The position numbers were made by a program, and so were the translations under genes. Positions 19,385 through 28,702 of a DNA stretch of 44,948 nucleotides are shown here, piece by piece; the stretch's first letter is position 1, and each line of letters begins with the position of its first letter. The DNA is from Cylindrotheca closterium. Lineage: Eukaryota > Bacillariophyta > Bacillariophyceae > Bacillariales > Bacillariaceae. The DNA lies in contig CAKOGP040000735.1 in the NCBI GenBank assembly GCA_933822405.4, forward strand, positions 1 to 44,948. The letters are read 5' to 3'. The notes under the pieces are model-generated. The model saw only the letters and a program-made list of their open reading frames with translations, did no database searches and was not told where the DNA came from.

Positions 19385-19743
19385 GCAGGAGTTGACTCAG
19401 AGGAATGAAACTCAGTCGACTCAGTTGATCAGAAGATCAGTTGACTGGTTGGAGTCAGATGATGGTCCAAGTAAAATTGAAACAACACGCCTGAAGGTTT
19501 GTTTCCTGATGTGCTGGTGTAGGACTGCAGGATTGGGTGCACAACTGCCCTTTCCAGATCGTTTTACTTCTTGATTCGCACCAAGAAGGTGATCTCTCGC
19601 TTTTGAGACTTCCACCACAGAAGCTATTCAATCAAAAGGAGAAATCGGATCCCTTGCTCCGTTGAAAACTCCTGACGACAAGAAGGAGGTGAACAGGGGC
19701 AGCACGAGCTGGCAAGACTCAGCGCTTTCTTGAATTGAAATAC
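19385..19743. other. Gap between gag-like ORF and second DIRS-like copy
   Basis: No gene is supported. The sequence has a local gttgact/agtcaact-type repeat near 19392-19446. It ends abruptly at about 19744, where similarity to the RT gene starts mid-codon region (LRITYPQEE), so this is a truncation or recombination breakpoint. Confidence 0.4.
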
Positions 19744-21771
19744 TACCTTCGCATCACCTACCCACAAGAGGAAATCTACATTTGCGACGATGATGTCTCT
19801 GGCGCCTTCCGCCATGTCAAATGGAACCCAAATGTTGTTGGCATGCACATGTTCATGCTATTTGGTTTCCTTTTCTTCTGTACGGGTCTCTCATTTGGCG
19901 ACAACACCAGCCCAGCCCAATGGGAAGTCGTCGCCATGGTCCGCCAGCAGCTTGCCCAATCCCTTTGGTATGCTGCAGTAACCACCATCCCACGAGTCGC
20001 AAAATACCTCCCCAAGCTATCCCTTGCTCCCCTTCCAACGCCATCAGACATTGCCGCTTTCACTCCTGCCGAACCCGACTCTGAGAATCAAGGGGTTTTA
20101 AACGCAGACGGATACCGCAAGTAACCGACCTTTGATCACCATGTTGACGATTGCCTATACGCCGACGTGGCCCTATTCTTACACCAAACCATTTCAGCCA
20201 GCATCCTTGCCCTATACATCCTATTGGGATTCCCCAACCCATCCAACGGGATCCGCGATTGCATATCTTGGAAAAAATTTGCCAACACTTTTCCCCACAA
20301 ACGCAAAACAGTTGGATGGCTCATCAACTTGAGAAGAATGACAGTACGTTTACCTTCCATCAAACGGGACCGCCTCCTCAAACTCCTTTCAGAAACACTG
20401 GCGAATCCGTCCCTGTCCCTTTGCGATATCGCAATTCTTCTAGGGCACGTTTCAACTGCAACCACAGTCTGTCGATGGATGCGTTGTTCCTACTTCAACT
20501 TGCAACGTGTCCTGAGTCAATTTCTCCGATCCCGCCACCAATCCATCAAACACTACATGAAACGCAACGACAAAGTCCAAATCATCTCCGACCAACTCCC
20601 TCCATCCCTCCGCTACCGCCTTGCTTCCCTTATCGGAAAGGAAGCAGCTACTTTCCTATGGAACGCCAACAAACAATTCCGCCTTGACGAACCTGTGCTC
20701 CACAAACTCCGAGCCATCATGCACAGCCTCGAAACAGAGACATGGGAAATCTACATTCCTCAGATGATCCCTAGAGACCCCCATTTCACGTCGTACGGGG
20801 ATGCGAGCTTCCTTGGAGGAGGCGCCTATTCTGACAAACTTCTATTTTGGTTCCGCATCGTTTGGAGCCCCGATATTGTTGCTGGTACAAAACTGAAAGC
20901 CAGCAACCCCAACTACGTCCACATCAACAGCCTTGAGTTCTTGGTAGCCTTTCTCCAGGACGTTGCCACAGTTGTCCGCCTTGAAGGAACTTCCCATGCC
21001 CATCCAGGCCTGGCCCACAAATTCCCCAACGGATTTTCCCAATTCCCAGTTCTGCTCACTGAGAAATGGATGAATGATGCCCGCACCAACAGCCCTTTTG
21101 CATGCCTTTTGGTCAACTTGCATGGTCAGCTCCTCAAACGCTCCCCTCTGACTGCTCTTTCTGATCATACCCCTGGTGATAACAACTTTGCTGCTGATTT
21201 TATTTCCTGCCCAAACAAAAATATTGGCGACCAAACAACCTTTGACGGCATTCCCATTGCATTTTGTGTCAACGATGTAACCTGTTTTGACAAGTTCAAA
21301 CGCAAAGTATCCATTTCCGACTTCCTTCAGAATCCAGACCTTGTTTGGCGCATAAAAACGCGTTTCTCCCATCAGAAGAATGGTAACCATGGGGAAGAAA
21401 AACTTTTTATTCGCAGCGAAAAGTCCCCACTCCGTTGCTACATCCGTCGGATGCAGTCCATCCTTTCCCGGTTTGACCGATTAATCGGCATCACCAAAAC
21501 CAATGTCCCCCTTGCAGTATACCAAGATGGCGCCTGCGTCCTCTTCCTTCATGATGCAGAAATCACCCGTGTCATGCGCCATGTTGCTTGTTCGCTCTAC
21601 AACCTAGACCCCAAAAAAGATAAGATCCAGTATTCTTCCCACTCTATCCAAGTTGGCGCCTGTGTCCTCCTCCACACCTCCGGAGCAACCACTGACCAGA
21701 TCAAGTTCCTCCTCCGATGGAAATCCCATGCCTTCATGGCATGTTGCCCATCTGTGCATGTAACTAAATGA
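19744..21771 (+). pseudogene. RT-RNase H-YR fusion frame with one TAA
   Basis: A single frame runs from the RT palm to 21771 with only one stop (TAA at 20122-20124, just before DHHVDD). RNase H landmarks YGDAS and NSLEFL are kept. A 21-bp in-frame deletion removed the RTDNT Asp (VLL joined to TEKW). A second deletion joins FISCPN of RNase H directly to KNIGDQ of the YR, dropping the RNase H tail, the YR N-terminus and box A Arg. In the YR part HSIR has become HSIQ, and the Tyr-bearing AYLRN is lost to a short deletion. It cannot be a working recombinase; the frame being nearly open shows the decay is recent. Confidence 0.8.
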
Positions 21772-22253
21772 TGCAATCACCATGATCGATGCAACTACAT
21801 TTCTTATATAACTACCTTGCTACCTTCCGCAACTTTTCTACTCCCTTTTATATGATGCACCAGCCATCCACAATTTTCTTTTTTTCCTTTTCTTTTTTCC
21901 CACTCCATGCACTCGCTAGTGTATTGGCCCTTTCTTCCGTTTCCTCCAGAAGCGATCGCATACCATTCCTTGGCCTGATTTATCTCTTCTGCACCAAATG
22001 CTCGGTACCATCCAGGTCCCAACTTTGTGTCACGTTTGCATCCATTGAGTCGAATCTTCGATTCCCGTTTCCAAATCCGGTCCCTAATTCTAGTTACCAA
22101 GCTTACGATGCCAAACCTACATCTCTTACTTACGTATGGAGGACTGGCATAATCTTGTTTGGTACAAATTCGTAGTATGCAATCATCCTAGGCCAATCAC
22201 GCTAGATATCGAGTCATGAAGTGGAGGCGGCGCCTGGTAATCCGTAGGATTAT
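21213..22253 (+). repeat. Right arm of inverted repeat (pairs with 2362-3417)
   Basis: The YR C-terminal and 3' terminal sequence is the reverse complement of 2362-3417 with scattered substitutions and small indels. Beyond 3417 and before 21213 the two copies differ. RT-RH sequence at 19744-21212 is likewise inverted relative to about 10940-12430. Confidence 0.85.
21789..22175 (+). CDS. Small hydrophobic ORF at the DIRS-like 3' end, copy 2
   Basis: This is the 128-codon counterpart of the frame at 2832-2440: same start (MQLHFLYNYL) and end (GIILFGTNS), two codons shorter in the Phe/Ser-rich stretch. Function unknown; it may not be translated. Confidence 0.25.
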   Translation: MQLHFLYNYLATFRNFSTPFYMMHQPSTIFFFSFSFFPLHALASVLALSSVSSRSDRIPFLGLIYLFCTKCSVPSRSQLCVTFASIESNLRFPFPNPVPNSSYQAYDAKPTSLTYVWRTGIILFGTNS

Positions 22254-24801
22254 GAAAATTCGTGAATTATTTGATGTGTCTGTCCTTCCACTCCGATTTG
22301 GTTCATCAACTGAGCGCTTGTTTCACAGTACAAGTGATCCACGCTGTAGAATGCCGTTGCAGCTATCAAAGCGCAGAGGCCTATCGGTCGTTCTCTTCAC
22401 GATAGCGATTTATAGGTTATACAAACAAGTGAAGTTTCTAGTTGAAGTGAACGGGGGAAACGAGCCAGATTGGTGGAGTCATGTAGATGAGTCATCTCAC
22501 AGAAACGGAAAGCACATTGCAATTGTCGGGGGAGCCGGTTTCACCGGATCCTATTTGAAACAATTCCTGAGGCACCGCAGAAACGACGTCACAGTCTTTG
22601 ATCCTTGTTCTGACAACAAGGATATTCAATCAATTGCAAAGCACAGCTCTGAGATGTCGAAGGCGGATGTTCGACAATATGAGACCATAATATTTCTCGG
22701 GGGATGCTCTGACCCAAGATCATGCGCAAGACTTGACGAAAAGGAACTAGAAAAACTCCAAGTACAAGACTTAGTTGAATTTGTTCACAAAATGAACCCT
22801 TCGCAACACCTGCTCACAGTGTCGACTGGAGCTATACTGGAAGGGTACAAAGACGCCAAGGAAACAACGATTCCGATTAACTATGATCGCCTAGATTCGT
22901 TCGCGAAGAGCTTGCATGATCGTGAGAATGCTCTTGCTTCGCTACATAGTCACGAAATTCCGAAAATAACAGTTCTTCGATTGGGGTCGGTTGTCGGCGT
23001 CGCGCCCCACCAGCCAAAAGACCTCCTTATACGTACTCTTTTCTGGGAAGCATACACGAGAGGAACGCTAGAGCTACAGAAATTCAATAGGCTGCAATCA
23101 TTTTTATGGCTGGAAGATCTCGGTCGGGCTGTTGAGAAAGTAATTCATACTTCGTTCGATCCTTATAGTTTCCGTGGCAACATTGCAGATGGTTTCTCGT
23201 TGTGGCACCTTTCTTCTTTCCATGCTCGTGATTTAAAAATCGCGACAACTATCGCATCAATCACGGGCGCAAAGCTGGATGTACGAGGTGTTGTGAACCA
23301 GTCCAGTCTATGGGAAACAATTTTCGGTTCTGAGGGGTACTCGTTAAGCAGTCAAGCTTTTCGACATGTTTTCAATTTTAGTTTTGAGGGTACACTTGAT
23401 AAAGTACTGCTAGAATTTGATAGCCATGTTCCAAGAAGTATTCACACCGACGGCCCAGTGAATTTTTCCTCTGCGAAAGATCTAACACGAGATGACTTAT
23501 TTCTGCGTTGGATTGGCGCTGAAGTTGAGAAAAGGATATTACTTGGTTCCAACATCACTTTTTTTCTTGGCATGGATGAAACAGAGAAAACAAAACAAAA
23601 TTTTCTGCAGATAGTCAAAAGACTGAACGTCTCAAACCGCCTTCTTTTTGATTTCCTTTTCCATCAGAAATACCGCCAAAACTCGGTTTTCTGGTTGTTG
23701 TTTCCATTCTCAAAGGGCATCAACCATGGTGAGATTAGCAACTACCTACCACTTACCATTCTTGTCTTTTCAAAGAAGCAGGTGGAAGAAGTAGCTCTGA
23801 TGCTATTAGGTTCCAACAATACGCTAGATGGAATTGTGCACTTCATAGTTGTGCAACCTACGCCTGAGCTTGTAAGACTCCAAGCTGCGACGGGGGATCA
23901 GACAGTAATTAAAAGCTTACACTATCATCCAACCCCAATACCAAATCCAATGCGGGATAATAACCGCAAGAAAGTAAAGCTTTACTGTCACATAAGAAAT
24001 GAGAATATGATGATCCCATTTTACATCATTCAACATGCCCACATGTTTGACTCAGCAACCTTTCTTGACTTCCTTAGTGATGATGAGACTTTGAAGCTAA
24101 TCGAAGAATATGCGCCTAATTCATGGAAAATTGTAAACTCAACAACCGGACTTGTCTTTGATATAGTGAAGACAGACAGGCAGCTGCAGGACCTTGAAAA
24201 AAACAATAGTGATTCATGGGCAGTTGTTCTGAACGTACCTGAACTGCTTGTACATCCTTCTCTACGTTTAGAACTTTGGCGCTTAAACCAAGACAAGCCA
24301 GGTATGCAGATTCTTCAGCTTAGAAGGTTCACTATCGTCGGAGACGATAAGCTACCTCTTGAATATTTCAGATCGCTTCCAGAACAAAGGCATATATTCA
24401 ATGAAGTGTTCTCCAATCGATACCTTCACTATGGCGCAAAATCCACTTATGCTTACAAGACCGGTCGGCACCGTCTTGTCTTGATCAATGGAACAAAATG
24501 TGTGCCAAAATGTTTCTTTCCTACCTACCTGGGAGGGTTTGTGATGGTATATGAATGGAGTCCATGGCCAGAAATTGCAGCTCGTAAATTAGCCGTTGGC
24601 AACAATTTTCCAAAGGAAGATGTTGATAATCGACGAGGTTTTCACCATACCAAAAGAATAAAGGGAGGAATGAAATTCCTGGAAGAAGAACGTGGACAGC
24701 AATTACTTGGCTCCCTCCATAGTCTGTGTGATCCTGATGGCGATACACGATTTTTGAATTACCGAAATATCTTCACTACAGAATTTCAAAATATATGCTG
24801 A
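22216..24801 (+). CDS. SDR epimerase/dehydratase-like + glycosyltransferase-like fusion, type II membrane
   Basis: This intact 861-codon intronless frame encodes a membrane anchor at about residues 54-70 (GLSVVLFTIAIYRLY) after a basic stretch. Next is an extended SDR-like domain with the nucleotide-binding loop GGAGFTG (residues 105-111). A C-terminal domain from about residue 586 starts KLYCHIRNENMMIPFYIIQH and continues MFDSATFLDFLSDDET, the layout of GT2/GT92-like transferases (NE..+P.w..H...f....+.D..S.D.T). The usual DxD-E motif is replaced by NVPEL (Asn673-Glu676), and a clear SDR YxxxK pair is not seen, so one or both activities may be altered or lost. ATGs at 22216, 22252 and 22351 compete. 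The first lies inside the DIRS-like 3' end, the second sits exactly on its edge, and 22351 (MPLQLSKRRG) gives the most typical type II anchor. A Golgi role in nucleotide-sugar or glycan chemistry is inferred. Confidence 0.6.
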   Translation: MKWRRRLVIRRIMKIRELFDVSVLPLRFGSSTERLFHSTSDPRCRMPLQLSKRRGLSVVLFTIAIYRLYKQVKFLVEVNGGNEPDWWSHVDESSHRNGKHIAIVGGAGFTGSYLKQFLRHRRNDVTVFDPCSDNKDIQSIAKHSSEMSKADVRQYETIIFLGGCSDPRSCARLDEKELEKLQVQDLVEFVHKMNPSQHLLTVSTGAILEGYKDAKETTIPINYDRLDSFAKSLHDRENALASLHSHEIPKITVLRLGSVVGVAPHQPKDLLIRTLFWEAYTRGTLELQKFNRLQSFLWLEDLGRAVEKVIHTSFDPYSFRGNIADGFSLWHLSSFHARDLKIATTIASITGAKLDVRGVVNQSSLWETIFGSEGYSLSSQAFRHVFNFSFEGTLDKVLLEFDSHVPRSIHTDGPVNFSSAKDLTRDDLFLRWIGAEVEKRILLGSNITFFLGMDETEKTKQNFLQIVKRLNVSNRLLFDFLFHQKYRQNSVFWLLFPFSKGINHGEISNYLPLTILVFSKKQVEEVALMLLGSNNTLDGIVHFIVVQPTPELVRLQAATGDQTVIKSLHYHPTPIPNPMRDNNRKKVKLYCHIRNENMMIPFYIIQHAHMFDSATFLDFLSDDETLKLIEEYAPNSWKIVNSTTGLVFDIVKTDRQLQDLEKNNSDSWAVVLNVPELLVHPSLRLELWRLNQDKPGMQILQLRRFTIVGDDKLPLEYFRSLPEQRHIFNEVFSNRYLHYGAKSTYAYKTGRHRLVLINGTKCVPKCFFPTYLGGFVMVYEWSPWPEIAARKLAVGNNFPKEDVDNRRGFHHTKRIKGGMKFLEEERGQQLLGSLHSLCDPDGDTRFLNYRNIFTTEFQNIC

Positions 24802-24818
24802 GAGGATTTGGTTGGCAA

Positions 24819-25581
24819 TCAAGTACACGTATTTACAAGATTAGTCTGCAATCCTGGAATCAAATCAATTGTAAACATTATTCTCACAAAAGTGCCAAAG
24901 AGAGAGAGAGCAAGGTACTCAGCTTCTGTAGTACCCAAGTCAATAGTTGTTTGCATCTTTGAAGCCCACATGATCAGTGTATCTCCAGGCTCACAGTCCT
25001 GATCAAAGGCTTCTTTGAAGTAACCTTGTTTGGTATCATCCACTCCTGCAATTTGATCGCCATCTTGAAATGTCTCCAAATCTCGCTTCTTCTCAAAGAA
25101 CTTGACAGAAGTAACACCTTTGGCAGCAGCCCAAGCTTCAACACGCTGGATTACTTGGTCCGTAAAGGGTAGTGTGAAGACCTTGGGTTGAGAAATCATC
25201 TTCTTAGTATTCAGGTTGAGCACTCGGCGCCCTGTACTTTGTCCCTTTTTAGGTTCAATCTAAATCGCTTTGATACTTCGGGGTTCCATCAAATCGCTGG
25301 AATCTGTCCCAATTGCATGAAATACTGTCCAAGTTCAGCAACCATGTCGCTCTTGTAGTTGATATTGACATTATCAATGAGTTGCTGCGGACTGAAATGT
25401 GATGAGATACTGTCTTTCTGGGGAAAGACATTCAATAGCTCAGCGGCTCAACGTCCAAGACATTCAGTGATCACTTTTGGAACCACTTTGTAGGGTAATT
25501 GTGCAAGAGCTACTCTGGCTCTTTCTTTCAGCTTCCGATTGTTCTTGATGTAAATTTGTTTTGTTGCCTTTTGTGATTGAA
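24819..25581 (-). pseudogene. Copia family A internal fragment: leader, integrase end, RNase H end
   Basis: Read on the minus strand, a 5' leader (25581 to about 25540) is joined by deletion to an integrase C-terminal segment (KLKERARVALAQLPYKVVPK, then DNVNINYKSDMVAELGQYF) with stops. A second deletion leads to a frame at 25223-24819 with linker sequence and the copia RNase H block MQTTIDLGTTEAEYLALS. RT is missing. The relation to LTR-A is shown by the leader next to the LTR. Confidence 0.65.
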
Positions 25582-26089
25582 TGTTAGAATAAAGCAAAAT
25601 GTGCTCTATTGTGAGTGCCTTTAGCGCTCAGAACAAACTCTCTGCAATCTAAATTTGTAATCGACTATAGAACACTTTCACAACAATAGTTCTCCTGTGT
25701 CTAGGTATACTTTGAGTGAAATTGTTCCTATTTTATTAATATTTGGCTTGAATTGATGATTCGATCACAAAAGTAAGTTCAACGATTTTCCCTTGGAAAA
25801 TCCCTTGTTTACAGAACTTGATTCGACCTCTACGACAATTCTGTGCTGGATGCAGTACTTTGGGACATCTTGCATTATTCCCTACTGCATTGTACACAAC
25901 ATCGATATCTCACTTGTATAGGGTCATTCCCTTTTTGTGTGGATGTAGATTGTCCGACAGACTTGCGTCCGGCATACTTGCGTCAAATCCAGACATCATG
26001 ATCAAAATCCGATCGTACCTGTCAAAAACTTTGTACTTGAATAATTTCTTTTCCAAACGTAAAAACTCATATTTCGTCATATCCCAACA
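25582..26089 (-). mobile_element. Full-length family A LTR (508 bp)
   Basis: It starts TGTTAGAATAAAG and ends ATATCCCAACA, like LTR1 of the array, with about a dozen substitutions and no 116-bp duplication. On its low-coordinate side lies the element leader (rc of ttcaatcacaaaaggc), so it is a 5' LTR of a minus-strand copy. No target duplication is seen on either side. Confidence 0.85.
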
Positions 26090-26097
26090 AGCAGAAT

Positions 26098-26356
26098 TAA
26101 GTTCTGTAAACAAGGGATCTTCCTGATGGAAATTAGCCAAACATTAATCAATTAGGAAAAATTCACTCAAAGTATACCTAACACAGGAGAACTATTGTTG
26201 TGAAAGTGTTGTACATTCGATTATGAATTTAGATTGCAGAGAGTTTGTTCTGAGCGCTAAAAGCAAGTGTTCTACACTTGATTACAAATTTAGATTGCAG
26301 AGAGTTTCTTTTGTGTGCTAACGGCACTCATGATAGACAATCTGCTTATTTCTAAC
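26098..26356 (+). mobile_element. Truncated family A LTR in opposite orientation
   Basis: This is the reverse complement of the distal half of the LTR, ending TTTCTAACA followed by the leader ttcaatcacaaaaggc. It contains its own tandem duplication (attgcagagagttt near 26233 and 26303), overlapping the region duplicated in the array LTRs. It makes a head-to-head pair with the LTR at 25582-26089. Confidence 0.8.
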
Positions 26357-26780
26357 ATTCAATCACAAAAGGCAACAAAACAAAAGTACATCAAGAACAG
26401 CACTGCCTTATCTACAAAGGAGTGGGTGATTTCTTGACAATGGGACGTTCTTCATCCGGTGGTGGAAAAGGATGTGTGACTCCTCAGAAAGTCAAGAGCA
26501 ATCCAAGTTCAACGGTTGCGAAACATCTATTTTCAACGAAAGATGAAAACAATGGGAAGGCGAGATCGTCGTACAAAAATGCCAAAGAAAGAGTGATTGG
26601 CTATATCCAAGCTTCTGGATGAAATGCTCCAAGGACATGGTGAAATCGATTTGAGATGGAAAGTGGATTGACTTCAATGCAATTGCTCCAACATTGAATG
26701 CACCAACTCAAACTGAAGCTGTTGCAAGAGAAACAGAGATGGCCCAAAACAAGATTCTCTATTCTGCAAAACTGACCATT
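26357..26780 (+). pseudogene. Copia family A leader and start of gag, degraded
   Basis: The leader (caagaacagcactgcc) is followed by an ATG at 26441 and a frame MGRSSSGGGKGCVTPQ that stops after about 60 codons. Further coding-like sequence has several stops. The leader recurs at about 28712, which ties the two gag fragments to one family. Confidence 0.5.
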
Positions 26781-28322
26781 CATGTATGAACATAGCAGCG
26801 TCTTTGAGACGAACAAGCAAAATGTTGAGTCAAGCATTATGACCCCGATCCACCAATTTCCCACCCTTTCCACCCAAATTTTGGCATTTTCCACAAAAAA
26901 TAGCACCATAGAGATCCAAAATGATCTTTTTCAGAAGACGTCGCATAACAACGCCGATTGGACAGATAGAAGCCCATTGGGCTGAGGATACCAGCCCTAT
27001 GTTTGAAACTAATTTGCGCCAATTTTTGACCGAGGGAGGATGAAATTCATGACTCGTCATCATCATTCACGATGGCAGCGCGACATGGAAAGAGGAACGC
27101 CAAGGAGACACCTCCACGGTCCCACCACAAGAAGAAAAGAGTGTACCTTTGCACCCATGCAAGTGGAAAGCAGTGGTGTACGGCCTGTGACTCGTGTAAA
27201 CGTTGTAAAGCTCCTCCTCGGCCTGATTTGCCAAAAGACAAACAATGCCAAGCCCACACTGATGCTACATCTTCAATCAACGGCCTCAAATACTGCATGC
27301 CTACTGTCTCACCACACAAAAGCGGCCGCTCAAAAAGGACAAACTACGATGACACCGTCGGGAAATCCAACAGAACACAGCAGAAGACGCTCAAGTCAAA
27401 GCTGACAAAAAACTCCAAGCTGAATTGGCGGCAATCAAGAGCAAAATGAAGGTGGAGAATGCCAAAACGGTCCAATGTATCGAAGAAGAAGCAGAGGCAG
27501 AGGCTCTGAAATTATTGATCCAGACAAATGGCAAAGACGTGGAGCTTCCTGCCAATTTTTCATTGAATCATTGAAGCTCAGAGCAGAGATTTTCAATTCC
27601 AAAGAAAAGGTGAAGATCGTGGCCGCGGCTCTGGAGGGTCTAATGGAGAAAAAATCACTGCAGCAGGCAATAAGTGAACTCAATTAAAATGGATATTTGG
27701 AAGAGGCCGCTGCCGACACGACAAGTCGACCATGGCGTTGCGGAAAATTAGTATTTGGTAGACTGGTCCGTGCTATTGGAACTCTAATTACTCCAACTTC
27801 TGCCACATTTCTTCAGTCTGAAGTCCTTTGTAGCACATGTGTTGGCGGCAAGAATGATAAAGCCCTTAAAGTACAACAAGATCTTGTCAAGCTATGTGTT
27901 ATGGGTGAAAATCTATCAAGCCGATTGCAGATAGCATCCTGACCATGCACTATACCAACAAGGAGATTGCTGCAATGGTGAAGGAAACATCAGTTGAACT
28001 TGCAGCCAAAGGAACTTCAGCAAGAATTTGTGCGCACACCGGTATTTTCCGTATGTCAAACTCTTTGCGCACCTCCATGCGCACTTCCGTTGAGATCGTC
28101 TTCAATCACATCAATTCTTCTTTCCACCAACAATGGTATGCCTTCCGGCCAAGGAAATCATCACCCTTAGGAGGAAAACTCTTGCATTTTGGAAGCGGCC
28201 TTTATTGTGACCGTATCTATCTTGTTTGTATGAGGTAAAGTGGACGAGTTTGCTCCTTTGACCTCTGAAATCACTGCAAAAGCCACACAAACGAGGTCTG
28301 AAATTCGGTTTTTGCATGGATT
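26781..28322 (+). other. Unrecognised inserted sequence with broken Cys-rich and charged frames
   Basis: It splits the family A gag. At 27072-27449 a frame beginning MAARHGKRNAKE has a cluster CTHASGKQWCTACDSCKRC suggesting metal binding. From about 27360 another frame gives a charged helical stretch (KADKKLQAELAAIKSKMK) ending near 27570. Frames at 27697-27942 and 27945-28238 are open for about 80-100 codons each. Together they look like one frameshifted gene or gag of another element. No family is recognised. Confidence 0.3.
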
Positions 28323-28518
28323 TGGGACCCCACGCAGTCGCAAGGCAAAACTTCTTTTCTATGAAGCAAGGAACAACCGAAAACTTGATGCATTTCAAGG
28401 AAGGATTCTTGAGTCAGGCGGAAGTCCTGCAAGATCTACATGGTGTTGCCTGGTTCCAAAATGTTGCAGTCAAGATTAAAGTGTACGCTGCTATTGCTAG
28501 CACCGATAAGATATGAGA
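28323..28518 (+). pseudogene. Copia family A gag fragment 1
   Basis: This stretch (tatgaagcaaggaac ... gcatttcaaggaagg) repeats 28920-29030 with about 85-90% visible identity and reads as the mid-gag helix region in scattered frames (FLSQAEVLQDLHGVAW). It is broken by stops. Confidence 0.55.
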
Positions 28519-28702
28519 TTTTATGTTCAAAGAAAAACTATTCAAGTACAAAGTTTTGACACGTACAAACGGACTTTGATCGTAATATCAGGATTTGACG
28601 CAAGTCTGCTGGACAATCTATATCCACATGAAAAGGGAATGACCCTCTACAAATGGGATATCGATGTTGTGTACAATGCATTAGGGAATTAGGGAATAAT
28701 AC
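28519..28702 (+). mobile_element. Degraded family A LTR fragment
   Basis: The sequence corresponds to the first ~190 bp of the LTR sense strand (acgaaatatgag... through gatatcgatgttgtgtacaatgca), strongly diverged. It is joined directly to the element leader (caagaacagcactgcc at 28717), so most of the LTR has been deleted. Confidence 0.65.

Larger units (their letters stand above)
19744..22253 (+). mobile_element. Second DIRS-like copy, 5'-truncated and internally deleted
   Basis: It carries the RT from LRITYPQEE onward, RNase H, a fused YR C-terminal part and the 3' region, ending with the same hairpin-bearing end as the first copy (22253 pairs with 2362). It points away from the first copy. 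It lacks gag, the RT N-terminus and the YR N-terminal domain. The last 38 bp include the first 12 codons of the downstream host ORF. Confidence 0.8.

Noticed and set aside
25910..26140. 76-codon minus-strand frame in LTR-A (and its relatives in the array and near 28600)
   Set aside because: It recurs only because the LTR recurs, differs in end and start among copies, and is broken in the fragment at 28519-28702.
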